64,000 bases of DNA from Methylobacterium sp. R2-1 (GCF_014191355.1 NZ_JACHWM010000002.1:124001-188000), one strand, 5' to 3'; shown: positions 46,147 through 56,229, numbered from the stretch's first letter. A program made the numbers and translations. Notes: generated by a model from the sequence alone, not told the origin.

Positions 46147-48774
46147 ATGACCGATTCCGCACAGCCCTCCCCGACCGCGCAAGAGCGCCACCAAGAGCGC
46201 TACAACGCCAAGGACGCCGAGCCGCGCTGGCAGCAGGCTTGGGACGCGGCCAAGCTGTTCGAGACGAAGAACGACGATCCTCGCCCGAAATACTACGTAC
46301 TGGAGATGTTCCCCTATCCATCGGGGCGCATCCATATCGGCCACGTACGCAACTACGCCATGGGCGACGTGGTGGCCCGCTACAAGCGCGCCAGGGGCCA
46401 CAACGTGCTCCACCCGATGGGCTGGGACGCCTTCGGCCTGCCGGCCGAGAACGCCGCCATGGAGCGCAAGGTCAACCCGCGGGAATGGACCTATGCCAAC
46501 ATCGCGACGATGCGCGGGCAGCTTCAGAGCATGGGCCTGTCGCTGGACTGGAGCCGGGAGATCGCGACCTGCGATCCCGACTACTACAAGCACCAGCAGC
46601 GCATGTTCCTCGACTTCCTGGGCAAGGGGCTCGTCACCCGCCGCACGGCGAAGGTCAATTGGGACCCGGTGGATCACACCGTGCTCGCCAACGAGCAGGT
46701 CATCGACGGACGCGGCTGGCGCTCGGGCGCGCTGGTCGAGCAGCGCGAGCTGACCCAGTGGTTCTTCAAGATCACCGATTTCGCGCAGGATCTGCACGAC
46801 GCCCTCGACGGGCTGGAGCGCTGGCCGGAGAAGGTCCGGCTGATGCAGCGCAACTGGATCGGCCGCTCGGAAGGGCTGGAGGTGCGCTTCCCGCTCACCA
46901 CACCGTTCGTCGGCATCAATGAGCTGACGGTCTACACCACGCGCCCCGATACGCTGTTTGGCGCCAAGTTCCTGGCGATCTCCGTCGATCATCCGCTCGC
47001 CAAGGCGCTGGCCCAATCCGGCCCGAAGGCCGCAGAGCTGCAGGCGTTCGCCGAGGAGTGCCGGCGCATCGGCACGGCGCAGGAGGCGATCGATACGGCG
47101 GAAAAGCTCGGGCACGATACCGGGCTCACGGTGCGCCATCCGCTCGATCCGTCCTGGGAGCTGCCGGTCTTCGTCGCGAATTTCGTGCTGATGGAGTACG
47201 GCACCGGCGCAGTGTTCGGCTGCCCGGCCCACGACCAGCGCGACCTCGACTTCGCTAACAAGTACGGGCTCGGCAACACCCCGGTGGTCTGCCCCGAGGG
47301 GCAGGATCCGGACACCTTCATCATCACCGACACGGCCTATGACGGCGACGGGCGGATGATCCATTCGCGATTCCTCGACGGCATGACCACCGACGAAGCG
47401 TTCAAGACCGTCGCCGACCGCCTGGAGGGCGAGACGCTGAACGGCGCCCCGGTCGCGCGCCGAAAAGTGCAGTTCCGCCTGCGCGACTGGGGCGTCTCAC
47501 GCCAGCGCTACTGGGGCTGCCCGATCCCGATCATTCACTGCGACGCCTGTGGCCCGGTGCCCGTTCCGGTGGAGGACCTGCCTGTGAAGCTGCCGGACGA
47601 GGTCTCGTTCGATCAGCCCGGCAACCCGCTTGAGCGGGACCACGTTTGGCGGCAGGTGCCGTGCCCGCGCTGCGGCGCGGCCGCCCGGCGCGAGACCGAC
47701 ACCATGGATACCTTCGTGGACTCGTCCTGGTACTACGCCCGCTTCACCGCTCCCTGGCTCGCCGAGGCTCCGACGGACCGCAAGACCGTCGACCACTGGC
47801 TGGCGGTGGATCAGTATATCGGAGGCGTCGAGCACGCGATCCTGCACCTGCTCTATTCGCGCTTCTTCATGCGGGCGATGCGCGAGACCGGCTGGTCGGG
47901 CGTCTCGGAGCCCTTCGCCGGCCTGTTCACGCAAGGGATGGTCGTCCACGAGACCTACAAGGACCCGTCCGGCGCCTGGGTGCCGCCGGCCGAAATCCGC
48001 TTCGAGACCGAGGGTGGAGCGCGCAAGGCATTTCACGTGAAAACCGGCGCGCCGATCGAGGTCGGCCCGACGGAGAAGATGTCGAAGTCGAAGAAGAACG
48101 TCGTCGATCCGGACGACATCATCGCGAGCTACGGCGCCGACACAGCTCGCTGGTTCATGCTCTCCGACTCGCCGCCCGAACGCGACGTGATCTGGACCGA
48201 GGAAGGCGTACAGGGTGCCGCCCGCTTCGTGCAGCGCGTCTGGCGCCTCGTCCACGGCGCGGCGGCCGCGAGTGGGCCCGCCAGCTCCGCCGACACGGCC
48301 CTGCGCAAGGCCGCTCACAAGGCGCTCGCAGCGGTCGGAGAGGATATCGAGCGTCTCCGCTTCAACCGCTGCGTCGCCCATATCTACACGCTCGCCAACG
48401 CCCTCGAAGAGGGCCTGCGTAACGGCGCCTCCGAGGCCGCGGCCGGAGAGGCCGCACGCATCCTCCTGCAGCTCATCGCACCGATGATGCCGCACCTCGC
48501 CGAGGAATCCTGGCAGGTTTTGGGCGGGGAGGGGCTCGTCGCCGAAGCGTCCTGGCCTGTGGCCGATCAGGCGCTGCTGGTCGAGGACGAGATCACCCTG
48601 CCGGTGCAGATCAACGGCAAGAAGCGGGCGGACGTCACCGTGCCGCGCGACGCCGATGCCAAGGCCGTGGAGGCGGCGACGCTTGCGCTGGAGCCGGTAC
48701 AGCGTGCCCTTGAGGGACGCGCTCCGAAGAAGGTCATCGTCGTGCCGGGGCGGATCGTGAATCTGGTGGTGTGA
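46147..48774 (+). CDS. leuS: leucyl-tRNA synthetase
   Basis: Class Ia synthetase charging tRNA-Leu, 875 residues. HIGH motif at residues 63-66 in [18 protein letters not shown]; the editing domain carries [15 protein letters not shown] and [18 protein letters not shown]; catalytic core [23 protein letters not shown] with a CPRCG zinc-type pair; KMSKS at 644-648 ([15 protein letters not shown]). ATG 46147 gives a normal start ([24 protein letters not shown]). In many relatives leuS is followed by lptE-holA; here those genes lie 8 kb away, on the other strand. Confidence 0.97.
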   Translation: MTDSAQPSPTAQERHQERYNAKDAEPRWQQAWDAAKLFETKNDDPRPKYYVLEMFPYPSGRIHIGHVRNYAMGDVVARYKRARGHNVLHPMGWDAFGLPAENAAMERKVNPREWTYANIATMRGQLQSMGLSLDWSREIATCDPDYYKHQQRMFLDFLGKGLVTRRTAKVNWDPVDHTVLANEQVIDGRGWRSGALVEQRELTQWFFKITDFAQDLHDALDGLERWPEKVRLMQRNWIGRSEGLEVRFPLTTPFVGINELTVYTTRPDTLFGAKFLAISVDHPLAKALAQSGPKAAELQAFAEECRRIGTAQEAIDTAEKLGHDTGLTVRHPLDPSWELPVFVANFVLMEYGTGAVFGCPAHDQRDLDFANKYGLGNTPVVCPEGQDPDTFIITDTAYDGDGRMIHSRFLDGMTTDEAFKTVADRLEGETLNGAPVARRKVQFRLRDWGVSRQRYWGCPIPIIHCDACGPVPVPVEDLPVKLPDEVSFDQPGNPLERDHVWRQVPCPRCGAAARRETDTMDTFVDSSWYYARFTAPWLAEAPTDRKTVDHWLAVDQYIGGVEHAILHLLYSRFFMRAMRETGWSGVSEPFAGLFTQGMVVHETYKDPSGAWVPPAEIRFETEGGARKAFHVKTGAPIEVGPTEKMSKSKKNVVDPDDIIASYGADTARWFMLSDSPPERDVIWTEEGVQGAARFVQRVWRLVHGAAAASGPASSADTALRKAAHKALAAVGEDIERLRFNRCVAHIYTLANALEEGLRNGASEAAAGEAARILLQLIAPMMPHLAEESWQVLGGEGLVAEASWPVADQALLVEDEITLPVQINGKKRADVTVPRDADAKAVEAATLALEPVQRALEGRAPKKVIVVPGRIVNLVV
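48029..48044. other. degenerate parS-like palindrome inside leuS
   Basis: CATTTCACGTGAAAAC keeps the central 12 bases TTTCACGTGAAA of the parS consensus; the outer two bases on each side differ (4 of 16). It lies 4.5 kb from the perfect parS. Confidence 0.4.
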
Positions 48775-48862
48775 CCGGTCTCGATACCGTTGAGCCTTGC
48801 TCGGCCACGCCCTTCTTTCCGGCACGAGAAGCGGGGCGGGACAACGCGATGAACCTCGATCC

Positions 48863-50197
48863 ATGACTCTCGTCCTCCCCGACCGCGGCGACACCATCTT
48901 CGCGCCGGCGAGCGGCTTCGGCCGCGCGGCGGTGGCGGTAGTGCGGATCAGCGGGCCGGTGGCGGGGGCGGCGCTCGATCTCCTGGCCGGTGGACGTCCG
49001 GAGCCGCGCCGGCTGTCCCTGCGCCGTCTGCGCGATCCTGACTCCCAAGAAATCCTCGATCAGGCCCTCGTGGCGTGGCTCCCCGGCCCCGCCACCGCGA
49101 CTGGCGAGGACATGGCCGAGTTGCACCTCCACGGCGGCCTCGCCGTACGAGCCGCCGTGCTTCGGGCGCTCGCGTGCGTGCCGGGTTGCCGGTCGGCGGA
49201 GGCCGGGGCCTTCAGTCGCCGCGCCTTCCTCAATGGCCGCATCGATCTGACCGAGGCGGAAGGCATTGCCGACCTCATCGACGCCGAGACCGAGGCGCAG
49301 CGCGTCCAGGCCCTGCGCCAGCTCGACGGCGCCCTCGGTCGTCAGGTGGCGACATGGCGCGAGACCGGCATCGAACTGCTCGCCAGCGCCGAGGCCGCTC
49401 TCGATTTCGCCGACGAGGGCGACGTGGACGAGGTCGGCCTCGACGCCTCCCTCTCCGGCCGCGCCGCCGTCCTTCGCGATGCGATTCAAAGCGCTCTCGC
49501 CGACGGGCGCCGGGGGGAGCGCCTGCGCGAGGGCTTCTGCGTGGTGCTGGCCGGCGCCCCCAATGCCGGGAAATCGACCCTGCTCAACGCGCTCAGCGGA
49601 CGCGACGCGGCCATCGTCTCGGACATTCCGGGCACGACCCGCGATGCCATCGAGGTGCGGTGCGACCTCGGCGGCTTGCCGGTGGTGCTCGTCGATACCG
49701 CCGGCCTGCGCGAGACGGAGGATGCGATCGAAGCCGAGGGCGTGAAGCGGACGCATCGCCGCATCCGGACCGCCGACCTCGTGCTCCACCTCGTGCCGGC
49801 GGATGGAGAGGCCGTCGCGGAGAGGCTGGCGGACATCCCCGTCCTTCTCGTCCGCACCAAGAGCGATCTCGCAACCGGAACGTCGGGGGACGGCGACCTC
49901 GCCGTATCGGCCGTCACGGGCGCGGGTCTCGACGCGCTTCTCGATGCGGTCCAGGCCGCGGCCGCCGCCTCTCTCGGCCAGGGCCACGCCGTCGTCACCC
50001 GCGAGCGCCATCGGGAGGCTTTGTCCCGGGCGGCCGGTCATCTCGACCGCGTCGCCACCGCACCCGCCGGTTTCCCGCCGGAGCTGATCGCGGAGGACCT
50101 GCGGCTTGCCGTCCGGGCGCTGGGCGAGGTCGGCGGTCATGTCGGGGTCGAGGAGATGCTGGACCGCCTCTTCGCCGGCTTCTGTATCGGCAAGTGA
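48863..50197 (+). CDS. mnmE: tRNA modification GTPase MnmE
   Basis: Partner of MnmG in making the 5-carboxymethylaminomethyl group on wobble uridine of certain tRNAs. N-terminal tetrahydrofolate-binding domain (DTIFAPASGFGRAAVAVVRISG), helical domain, and the G domain from about residue 230 (LAGAPNAGKSTLLN, DIPGTTRD, VDTAGLRE, LVRTKSD). The C-terminus FCIGK carries the conserved C-[I/V]-G-K Cys. 444 residues. Followed after about 150 nt by mnmG. Confidence 0.97.
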   Translation: MTLVLPDRGDTIFAPASGFGRAAVAVVRISGPVAGAALDLLAGGRPEPRRLSLRRLRDPDSQEILDQALVAWLPGPATATGEDMAELHLHGGLAVRAAVLRALACVPGCRSAEAGAFSRRAFLNGRIDLTEAEGIADLIDAETEAQRVQALRQLDGALGRQVATWRETGIELLASAEAALDFADEGDVDEVGLDASLSGRAAVLRDAIQSALADGRRGERLREGFCVVLAGAPNAGKSTLLNALSGRDAAIVSDIPGTTRDAIEVRCDLGGLPVVLVDTAGLRETEDAIEAEGVKRTHRRIRTADLVLHLVPADGEAVAERLADIPVLLVRTKSDLATGTSGDGDLAVSAVTGAGLDALLDAVQAAAAASLGQGHAVVTRERHREALSRAAGHLDRVATAPAGFPPELIAEDLRLAVRALGEVGGHVGVEEMLDRLFAGFCIGK

Positions 50198-50348
50198 TCG
50201 CTTCGGTCAGTGATCGCTTCGAGACCTCGAAGAACCTTCCGGCAAAGAGCGCTGCTTCGATGGCCTCGCACCCCCAATCCGTCGCTGACCCGCCGGATCG
50301 GCAAGGATCGCGTTGACCTCTTCCATGGCGCGCGCATAAGCACGGACC

Positions 50349-52232
50349 ATGCACGCATCTTCTTCCAGCTACGACGTCATCGTCGTCGGCGGTGGTCATG
50401 CCGGCGTCGAGGCGGCGGCGGCGGCCGCGCGGGTCGGCGCCCGCACGGCGCTGGTCACGCACCGGGCCGAGACCATCGGCGCGATGTCCTGCAACCCGGC
50501 CATCGGCGGTCTCGGCAAGGGTCACCTCGTGCGCGAGGTGGACGCTCTGGACGGGCTGATGGGCCGCGTTGCCGACGCGGCCGGCATCCAGTTCCGCCTG
50601 CTCAACCGCCGCAAGGGTCCAGCCGTTCGCGGCCCGCGGACGCAGGCTGATCGGGCGCTCTACGCCCGCGCGATGCAGGCGGCGGTGGCCGAGACGCCCG
50701 GCCTCATGGTGATCGAGGGCGAGGCTGACGACCTGATCGTCGAAGCGGGCCGCGTCGCGGGCGCGGTACTCGCGGACGGGCGACACCTCGCCGCCGCTGC
50801 GGTGGTCATCACCACCGGGACCTTTCTGCGCGGGCTGATCCATATCGGCGAGCGGCAGATCCCCGCCGGCCGCGTCGGTGAAGCGCCGGCCTTGGGACTG
50901 GCACGGACGCTCGACCGGCACGGCTTCCGCCTCGGCCGCTTGAAGACCGGCACGCCGCCGCGTCTCGACGGACGCACCATCGACTGGGCCGCGCTGGAGA
51001 TGCAGCACGCGGATGCCGACCCCGTGCCGTTCTCGACCCTGACCGAGCGGATCACCACGCCGCAGATCGCCTGCGGCATCACCCGCACGACGCAACGGGT
51101 CCACGACCAGATCCGCGCCAACCTCCACCGCTCACCGATGTATTCGGGCGGCATCAGCAGCCGCGGTCCGCGCTACTGCCCCTCGATCGAGGACAAGGTG
51201 GTGCGCTTCGGCGACCGCGAGGGCCACCAGATCTTCCTGGAGCCGGAAGGGCTCGACGACCCGACCGTCTATCCGAACGGCATCTCGACCGCACTGCCCG
51301 AAGAGGTTCAGGCCGGCCTCATCGCCGCCATTCCGGGCCTGGAGCGCGCCCGCATCCTACGGCCGGGCTACGCCATCGAGTACGACTACGTCGATCCGCG
51401 CGAACTCGACGCGACGCTCCAGACCAAGCGCCTGCCCGGTCTGTTCCTGGCGGGCCAGATCAACGGTACCACCGGCTACGAGGAAGCGGCGGGGCAGGGG
51501 CTGGTTGCCGGCCTCAACGCGGCCCGGCTGGCGGGCGGCTCTGATCTCGCGATCTTCGACCGAGCCGAATCCTATCTCGGCGTGATGATCGATGACCTCG
51601 TCACCCACGGGGTCAGTGAGCCCTACCGCATGTTCACCTCACGCTCGGAGTATCGCCTGAGCCTGCGCGTGGACAATGCCGATGAGCGGCTGACTCCACG
51701 CGGCACGGTTCTCGGCTGCGTCGGCTCGGCGCGTGCCGTGCACTTCGCGGCCTCGCAGTCGGCACTCTACGAGGCGCGCGTCCGCCTCGACGCTCTGAGC
51801 CTCACGCCGAACGAGGCCGCCCTCCACGGTCTCGCCCTTAACCGCGACGGCCTGCGCCGCAGCGCCTTCCAACTCCTGTCCTATCCGGAGATCGGCTGGG
51901 ACCGGCTGGCGGCGGTCTGGCCGGAGCTGGCAGAGGTGTCGCCGCGGGTTGCCGAGCGGCTGTGCACGGACGCGACCTACGCCGTCTATCTCGACCGGCA
52001 GAAGGCCGACATCTCTGCCTTCCGCCGTGACGAGGCAGTGCGCTTGCCGGCGTCTCTTGATTACGGCGCGATTCCCGGCCTCTCCAACGAGATGCGGCTG
52101 AAACTCGGCAATGTGCGCCCAATCACGCTGGGCCAGGCCGCTCGCATCGAGGGTGTGACGCCGGCTGCCCTGACGCTGCTTGCCGCGCATGCCCGTCGTG
52201 AGCGGACGCAGGCGACGGCGTCACCGCGATGA
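50349..52232 (+). CDS. mnmG: tRNA uridine-5-carboxymethylaminomethyl modification enzyme MnmG
   Basis: FAD-dependent partner of MnmE (GidA). FAD fold [21 protein letters not shown], then [26 protein letters not shown] and the [14 protein letters not shown] region, [74 protein letters not shown] and [21 protein letters not shown], all diagnostic. 627 residues. An interspersed palindrome (52249-52410) separates it from rsmG. Confidence 0.97.
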   Translation: MHASSSSYDVIVVGGGHAGVEAAAAAARVGARTALVTHRAETIGAMSCNPAIGGLGKGHLVREVDALDGLMGRVADAAGIQFRLLNRRKGPAVRGPRTQADRALYARAMQAAVAETPGLMVIEGEADDLIVEAGRVAGAVLADGRHLAAAAVVITTGTFLRGLIHIGERQIPAGRVGEAPALGLARTLDRHGFRLGRLKTGTPPRLDGRTIDWAALEMQHADADPVPFSTLTERITTPQIACGITRTTQRVHDQIRANLHRSPMYSGGISSRGPRYCPSIEDKVVRFGDREGHQIFLEPEGLDDPTVYPNGISTALPEEVQAGLIAAIPGLERARILRPGYAIEYDYVDPRELDATLQTKRLPGLFLAGQINGTTGYEEAAGQGLVAGLNAARLAGGSDLAIFDRAESYLGVMIDDLVTHGVSEPYRMFTSRSEYRLSLRVDNADERLTPRGTVLGCVGSARAVHFAASQSALYEARVRLDALSLTPNEAALHGLALNRDGLRRSAFQLLSYPEIGWDRLAAVWPELAEVSPRVAERLCTDATYAVYLDRQKADISAFRRDEAVRLPASLDYGAIPGLSNEMRLKLGNVRPITLGQAARIEGVTPAALTLLAAHARRERTQATASPR

Positions 52233-52248
52233 GGATTTTTTTCCAAGC

Positions 52249-52410
52249 CTTTGAGCGAGACGCTTCCAGTGCAGCGGGAGCTCCACAGGCCGCCCGGTGT
52301 AGTGCTAGCTTGCTTCACCTCACTCGCCATGACGGAAAGGCAGGCGGACGCCGTTATCGCGGGGCGGAGCCGAAGCGATCCAGCAGCGCGACGCTTCAAA
52401 GGAACGGGCA
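52249..52410. repeat. GCGATCCAG-type interspersed palindrome between mnmG and rsmG
   Basis: Parts of this stretch (GCTTCACCTCACTCGCCATGAC and, inverted, GCGGAGCCGAAGCGATCCAG) match elements near 56452-56540 (GCCATCACGAGCGTGAGCG, GCGATCCAG-like arms). A dispersed palindromic repeat has therefore inserted between two otherwise linked genes. Confidence 0.5.
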
Positions 52411-52460
52411 TTCGGTGCCGACGCAGCCAGCTGCAGACAACACGTGGATCACGGCACCGC

Positions 52461-53096
52461 ATGAGCACTGATCTGCGTAGCCGTGTACTGACTGAGCACA
52501 ATGTTTCACGTGAAACAGCCAGCGCTCTTGATCTCTATGTTGCACAACTCACGCGCTGGCAAACCGTCAAGAATCTGGTAGGCCCGGCGACATTGGCCGA
52601 GGTCTGGCATCGACACATCGCCGACGCGCTGCAATTGCTCGCTATCGCGCCGGACGCCAAGCGCTGGCTCGATCTCGGCTCGGGCGCCGGTATCCCCGGC
52701 CTCATCCTCGCCATCGCGGGCAAGGGACGCCCCGACTTCCATGTCAGCCTTGTCGAGAGCAACGCACGCAAATGCGCCTTCCTTTCGGAGACGGCGCGCC
52801 TCACCGGCGCACCCGTTACCGTCCACAACGCGCGCATCGAGGCGATCATCGGCACCCTCACCGATATTGAAATCGTCTGCGCCCGGGCCCTGTCCTCGCT
52901 CACGCAACTTCTCGCCTGGACCGAACCTTTGTTGACAAGCGGCACCGTTGGGCTGTTTCCGAAGGGACGTGATGCAGCCGCGGAATTGACCGAGGCCGAG
53001 GATGCGTGGACATTCACCCGCGACCTGATTCCGAGCCGCACCGACTCGCAGGCACGGATCGTGCGCGTCACGTCGCTTTCCCGCGTGGACCCATGA
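52461..53096 (+). CDS. rsmG: 16S rRNA (guanine-N7) methyltransferase RsmG
   Basis: SAM-dependent methyltransferase making m7G527 in 16S rRNA (E. coli numbering). SAM motif LDLGSGAGIPGLILAI at about residues 71-86; LVESNARKCAFLSETARLTGAPVTV; then VCARALSSLTQLLAWTEPLL and GTVGLFPKGRDAAAELTEA. 211 residues. Residues 14-19 (NVSRET) are encoded by the parS palindrome. ATG 52461 starts just ahead of it; the ATGA overlap at the 3' end couples it to parA. Confidence 0.95.
   Translation: MSTDLRSRVLTEHNVSRETASALDLYVAQLTRWQTVKNLVGPATLAEVWHRHIADALQLLAIAPDAKRWLDLGSGAGIPGLILAIAGKGRPDFHVSLVESNARKCAFLSETARLTGAPVTVHNARIEAIIGTLTDIEIVCARALSSLTQLLAWTEPLLTSGTVGLFPKGRDAAAELTEAEDAWTFTRDLIPSRTDSQARIVRVTSLSRVDP
52502..52517. 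promoter_or_regulatory. parS centromere site, perfect consensus
   Basis: TGTTTCACGTGAAACA, a perfect 16-bp palindrome identical to the widely conserved chromosomal parS. It lies within rsmG codons 14-19 and 0.6 kb upstream of parA. ParB, encoded at 53981-54883, is expected to load here. Confidence 0.95.
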
Positions 53097-53953
53097 CCGA
53101 CTTATCCACGGCCGCACCGGCCCCGGCTGCTCCGGCTCAAGCCAAACCGCTCCGCGTGCTCGCGCTCGCCAACCAGAAGGGCGGCGTCGGCAAGACCACG
53201 ACGGCGATCAATCTCGGCACGGCTTTGGCTGCCATCGGCGAGCAGGTGCTGGTGATCGACCTCGATCCGCAGGGCAATGCCTCGACCGGGCTCGGCATCG
53301 ACCGCCGTCGCCGCAAGGTCTCGACCTATCACGTCATGGCGGGTGAGGCGTCGCTGGCGGAGGCGATCACGCCGACCGCGGTGCCGCGCCTCTCCGTGGC
53401 TCCCTCCACCATGGATCTGCTCGGCCTCGAGCTCGAACTGGCAAGCGCACAGGACCGAGCCCACCGCCTGCGCAACATCCTGCGTGAGCTCACGACTCCG
53501 GAGGGCATCGAACCGATCAGCTACGTGCTGATCGATTGCCCGCCCTCCCTCAACCTGCTCACCATCAACGCACTCGCCGCCGCCGACGCGGTGATGGTGC
53601 CGCTGCAATGCGAGTTCTTCGCCCTCGAAGGCTTGAGTCAGTTGCTGCGCACCGTCGAGCAGGTGCGCGGGGCGCTGAATCCCAAGCTCCAGATCCAGGG
53701 CGTCGTGCTGACCATGTACGACCCGCGCAACAACCTCTCGACCCAGGTCGTCGCCGACGTGCGCGGCTTCATGGGCGACAAGGTCTACGAGACCATGATC
53801 CCGCGCAACGTGCGCGTCTCTGAGGCGCCTTCGCACGGCAAGCCGGTGCTTCTGTACGATCTCAAATGCGCCGGCTCGCAGGCCTATCTGCGGCTTGCTT
53901 CGGAAGTGATCCAGCGTGAGGGCCGCGCGCCCCCGCCCGCGGCTGCCGCTTAA
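53093..53953 (+). CDS. parA: chromosome-partitioning ATPase ParA
   Basis: Deviant-Walker ATPase that moves ParB-parS complexes on the nucleoid. P-loop KGGVGKTTT at residues 30-38 in LANQKGGVGKTTTAINLG, VLVIDLDPQGNASTG (A' motif), IDCPPSLNLLTINAL (Walker B) and a C-terminal RNVRVSEAPSHGKPVLLYDLKCAGSQAYLRLASEV. 286 residues with an Ala/Pro-rich N-terminal stretch. ATG 53093 overlaps the rsmG stop by four bases. A DnaA-box-like TTATCCACG (53102-53110) lies in its first codons. Confidence 0.96.
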   Translation: MTDLSTAAPAPAAPAQAKPLRVLALANQKGGVGKTTTAINLGTALAAIGEQVLVIDLDPQGNASTGLGIDRRRRKVSTYHVMAGEASLAEAITPTAVPRLSVAPSTMDLLGLELELASAQDRAHRLRNILRELTTPEGIEPISYVLIDCPPSLNLLTINALAAADAVMVPLQCEFFALEGLSQLLRTVEQVRGALNPKLQIQGVVLTMYDPRNNLSTQVVADVRGFMGDKVYETMIPRNVRVSEAPSHGKPVLLYDLKCAGSQAYLRLASEVIQREGRAPPPAAAA

Positions 53954-53980
53954 GTCATTCAAAGGTTTGGAGTTTCGATC

Positions 53981-54883
53981 GTGGCAATGGCGGATGATAC
54001 GGCGCGGCCGCGGCTCGGACGCGGCCTCGCGGCGCTGATCGGCGACTTTTCCGACGACGCACCGGAGGAGGCGGCCCGCACAGCCGGACATCCGCAGCGC
54101 AAGGTGGCGGTCGAATTCCTGCGCCCGAACCCGCGCAATCCGCGACGCCGGTTCTCGGAGCCGGAACTCGACGAGTTGGCCGCGTCGATCCGGCAGCGCG
54201 GCGTAATCCAGCCGATTGTTGCACGCGCGCTCTCGGGCGTGCCCGGCACCTTCGAGATCGTGGCCGGCGAGCGACGCTGGCGGGCGGCGCAGCGGGCAGG
54301 CCTCAACGAGGTGCCGGTGGTGGTCGTCGAGATCGATGACCGCACCTCGCTCGAATACGCGATCCTCGAGAACGTCCAGCGTGCCGACCTGAACGCCATC
54401 GAGGAGGCGTCGGGCTACGAGCGGCTGATGGGCGAGTTCAAGTACACCCAGGCCGAACTCGCCGACCTGCTCGGCAAGAGCCGCAGCCACCTCGCCAACA
54501 CGCTGCGCCTGCTCCAGCTTCCGCCCGCGATCCAGGATCGGGTGATCGCCAGCGAGATCACCGCCGGCCACGCGCGCGCGCTGCTCTCCGTGCGCGATCC
54601 GGAGGCGGTGGCCCGCCGCATCGTGGCCGAGGGGCTGTCGGTGCGCGAGGTCGAGGCGCTGGCCGCGGCGGAAGCGCCGCAGGGCGACGCGCCCCGCCCC
54701 GGCCGCCCGCGCCGCTCCGCCGAGGGCGATGCGGCCCTGCGCTCCCTGGAGGACGTGCTCGGCCGGGCGCTGGGCTACAGCGTGGCGGTGAAAGCCAAGG
54801 CGACCGGAGAGGGCGAGATCCGCATCCGCTACGCCAGCGCCGAGGAGCGCGACGCGCTCTGCCGCAAGCTCGGCGGAGCCTGA
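53981..54883 (+). CDS. parB: chromosome-partitioning CTPase/DNA-binding protein ParB
   Basis: ParB, which binds parS, slides as a CTP clamp and stimulates ParA. N-terminal ParA-contact LGRGLAALIGD (residues 12-22), CTP/phosphate region IRQRGVIQPI and GERRWRAAQR (96-105), ENVQRADLNAIEEASGYERLM, and the helix-turn-helix AELADLLGKSRSHLANTLRLL (about 148-168). 300 residues from GTG 53981, preceded by TTGGAG; the ATG two codons later is possible. The ureidoglycine gene starts 4 nt after its stop. Confidence 0.95.
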   Translation: MAMADDTARPRLGRGLAALIGDFSDDAPEEAARTAGHPQRKVAVEFLRPNPRNPRRRFSEPELDELAASIRQRGVIQPIVARALSGVPGTFEIVAGERRWRAAQRAGLNEVPVVVVEIDDRTSLEYAILENVQRADLNAIEEASGYERLMGEFKYTQAELADLLGKSRSHLANTLRLLQLPPAIQDRVIASEITAGHARALLSVRDPEAVARRIVAEGLSVREVEALAAAEAPQGDAPRPGRPRRSAEGDAALRSLEDVLGRALGYSVAVKAKATGEGEIRIRYASAEERDALCRKLGGA

Positions 54884-54887
54884 GGGC

Positions 54888-55718
54888 ATGAACCGCCGCT
54901 ATCACGAGGCAAGCGGCGGCCTTCCCGACCAGACCGCGCTCCATACCGGCCGCGCGGTCTTCACCGAAGCCTACGCCGTGATCCCGAAGGGGGTCATGCG
55001 CGACATCGTCACCAGCCCGTTCCCGTTCTGGGAGAAGACCCGTGCCTGGGTGCTGGCGCGGCCGATGACGGGATTCTCCGAGACCTTCTGCCATTACCTG
55101 ATGGAGACCGGGCCCGAGGGCGGCAGCGAGCGGCCCGAGCCGGATGCCGGCGCCGAGGGCGTGCTGTTCGTCGTCGAAGGCGCGGTGACGGTGACGCTCG
55201 CCGGAACGCCGCACCGCCTGGAGACGGGCGGCTACGCCTATCTCCCGCCCGGTGCGGGCTGGACCCTGCGCAACATCGGCAGCGGCCTCGCCCGCTATCA
55301 CTGGATCCGCAAGGTTTACGAGCCGGTCGACGGTCTCGCCGTTCCGGATGCGCTGTTCACCTCGGACGCGGCCGTCGAACCGGTGGCGATGCCGCGCACG
55401 GAAGGATGCTGGGCGACGACCCGCTTCGTCGATCCGGCCGACCTGCGCCACGACATGCACGTCACCGTCGTCACGCTTCAGCCCGGCGGCGTCATCCCGT
55501 TCGAGGAGACCCACGTGATGGAGCACGGCCTGTTCGTGCTTCAGGGCAAGGGCGTCTACCGGCTCAATCGTGACTGGGTCGAGGTGGAGGCGGGCGACTT
55601 CCTGTGGCTGCGGGCCTTCTGCCCGCAGGCCTGCTATGCCGGTGGTCCGGAGCCGTTCCGGTATCTGCTCTACAAAGACGTCAACCGGCACCCGAAGCTC
55701 AGGCTTGCCGCGCGCTGA
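54888..55718 (+). CDS. (S)-ureidoglycine aminohydrolase, bicupin
   Basis: Mn2+ enzyme of purine breakdown converting (S)-ureidoglycine (from allantoate) to (S)-ureidoglycolate and ammonia. Two cupin domains: the first around residues 80-135 (VLFVVEGAVTVTLAGTPH), the second with metal ligands Glu, His, His in EETHVMEHGLFVLQGKG and Gln in FCPQACYAG. 276 residues; the N-terminal TALHTGRAVFTEAYAVIPKGVMRDIV is typical. It begins 4 nt after parB and is followed 1 nt later by the lyase gene. Genes for allantoinase or allantoate hydrolase are not adjacent. Confidence 0.92.
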   Translation: MNRRYHEASGGLPDQTALHTGRAVFTEAYAVIPKGVMRDIVTSPFPFWEKTRAWVLARPMTGFSETFCHYLMETGPEGGSERPEPDAGAEGVLFVVEGAVTVTLAGTPHRLETGGYAYLPPGAGWTLRNIGSGLARYHWIRKVYEPVDGLAVPDALFTSDAAVEPVAMPRTEGCWATTRFVDPADLRHDMHVTVVTLQPGGVIPFEETHVMEHGLFVLQGKGVYRLNRDWVEVEAGDFLWLRAFCPQACYAGGPEPFRYLLYKDVNRHPKLRLAAR

Positions 55719-55719
55719 G

Positions 55720-56229
55720 ATGGGGGACCGCACCGTCATCGCACAGCCTTTGACGGGGGATGCCTTCGCACCCTTCGGCGAGGTCATCGGCCGCGATGGG
55801 ATCAAGCCGCGTCCGATGAACGGCGATCGGGCGTCGCGCTACCATGCGCTCGCCACCGCCGAGATTGTGGGGGAGGGGGCCGGCGTCGCCGTCAGCCTCG
55901 TCGATTCACAGCCCGTCTCCCTCCCTCTGGCCCTCGACCTCGTCGAGCGGCATCCGCTGGGCTCGCAGGCCTTCGTACCGCTCGCGCCGGAACGCTTCCT
56001 CGTTGTGGTCTGTCCCGATGTCGATGGGCGACCGGGTCCGCCGCTGGCCTTCATCACCGCTCCGGGGCAGGGCGTGAATTACCGCGCCGGCACGTGGCAC
56101 GGGGTGCTGGCGCCGCTCAGGGTCCCGCAGAGTTTCGTGGTCGTGGACCGCGAGGGACCCGGCATAAATCTCGAAGAGGTCTTCTTCGATCAGCCGTGGC
56201 GAGTCGAGATCAGCCCAGGCGCAGTTTGA
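55720..56229 (+). CDS. allA: ureidoglycolate lyase
   Basis: Lyase splitting ureidoglycolate to glyoxylate and urea, the last step of this purine-nitrogen route. 169-residue cupin-like AllA fold: FAPFGEVIGRDGIKPRPMN, ERHPLGSQAFVPLAPERFLVVV, FITAPGQGVNYRAGTWHGVLAPL and FVVVDREGPGINLEEVFFD, matching the family in order and spacing. ATG 55720 sits one base after the stop of the ureidoglycine gene, so the two are coupled. Glyoxylate made here could feed the serine cycle or ethylmalonyl-CoA pathway; that link is inference. Confidence 0.95.
   Translation: MGDRTVIAQPLTGDAFAPFGEVIGRDGIKPRPMNGDRASRYHALATAEIVGEGAGVAVSLVDSQPVSLPLALDLVERHPLGSQAFVPLAPERFLVVVCPDVDGRPGPPLAFITAPGQGVNYRAGTWHGVLAPLRVPQSFVVVDREGPGINLEEVFFDQPWRVEISPGAV

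Noticed and set aside
53102..53110. DnaA-box-like TTATCCACG at the start of parA, suggesting oriC
   Set aside because: A single box with one mismatch, inside a coding region, and no AT-rich stretch or box cluster nearby.
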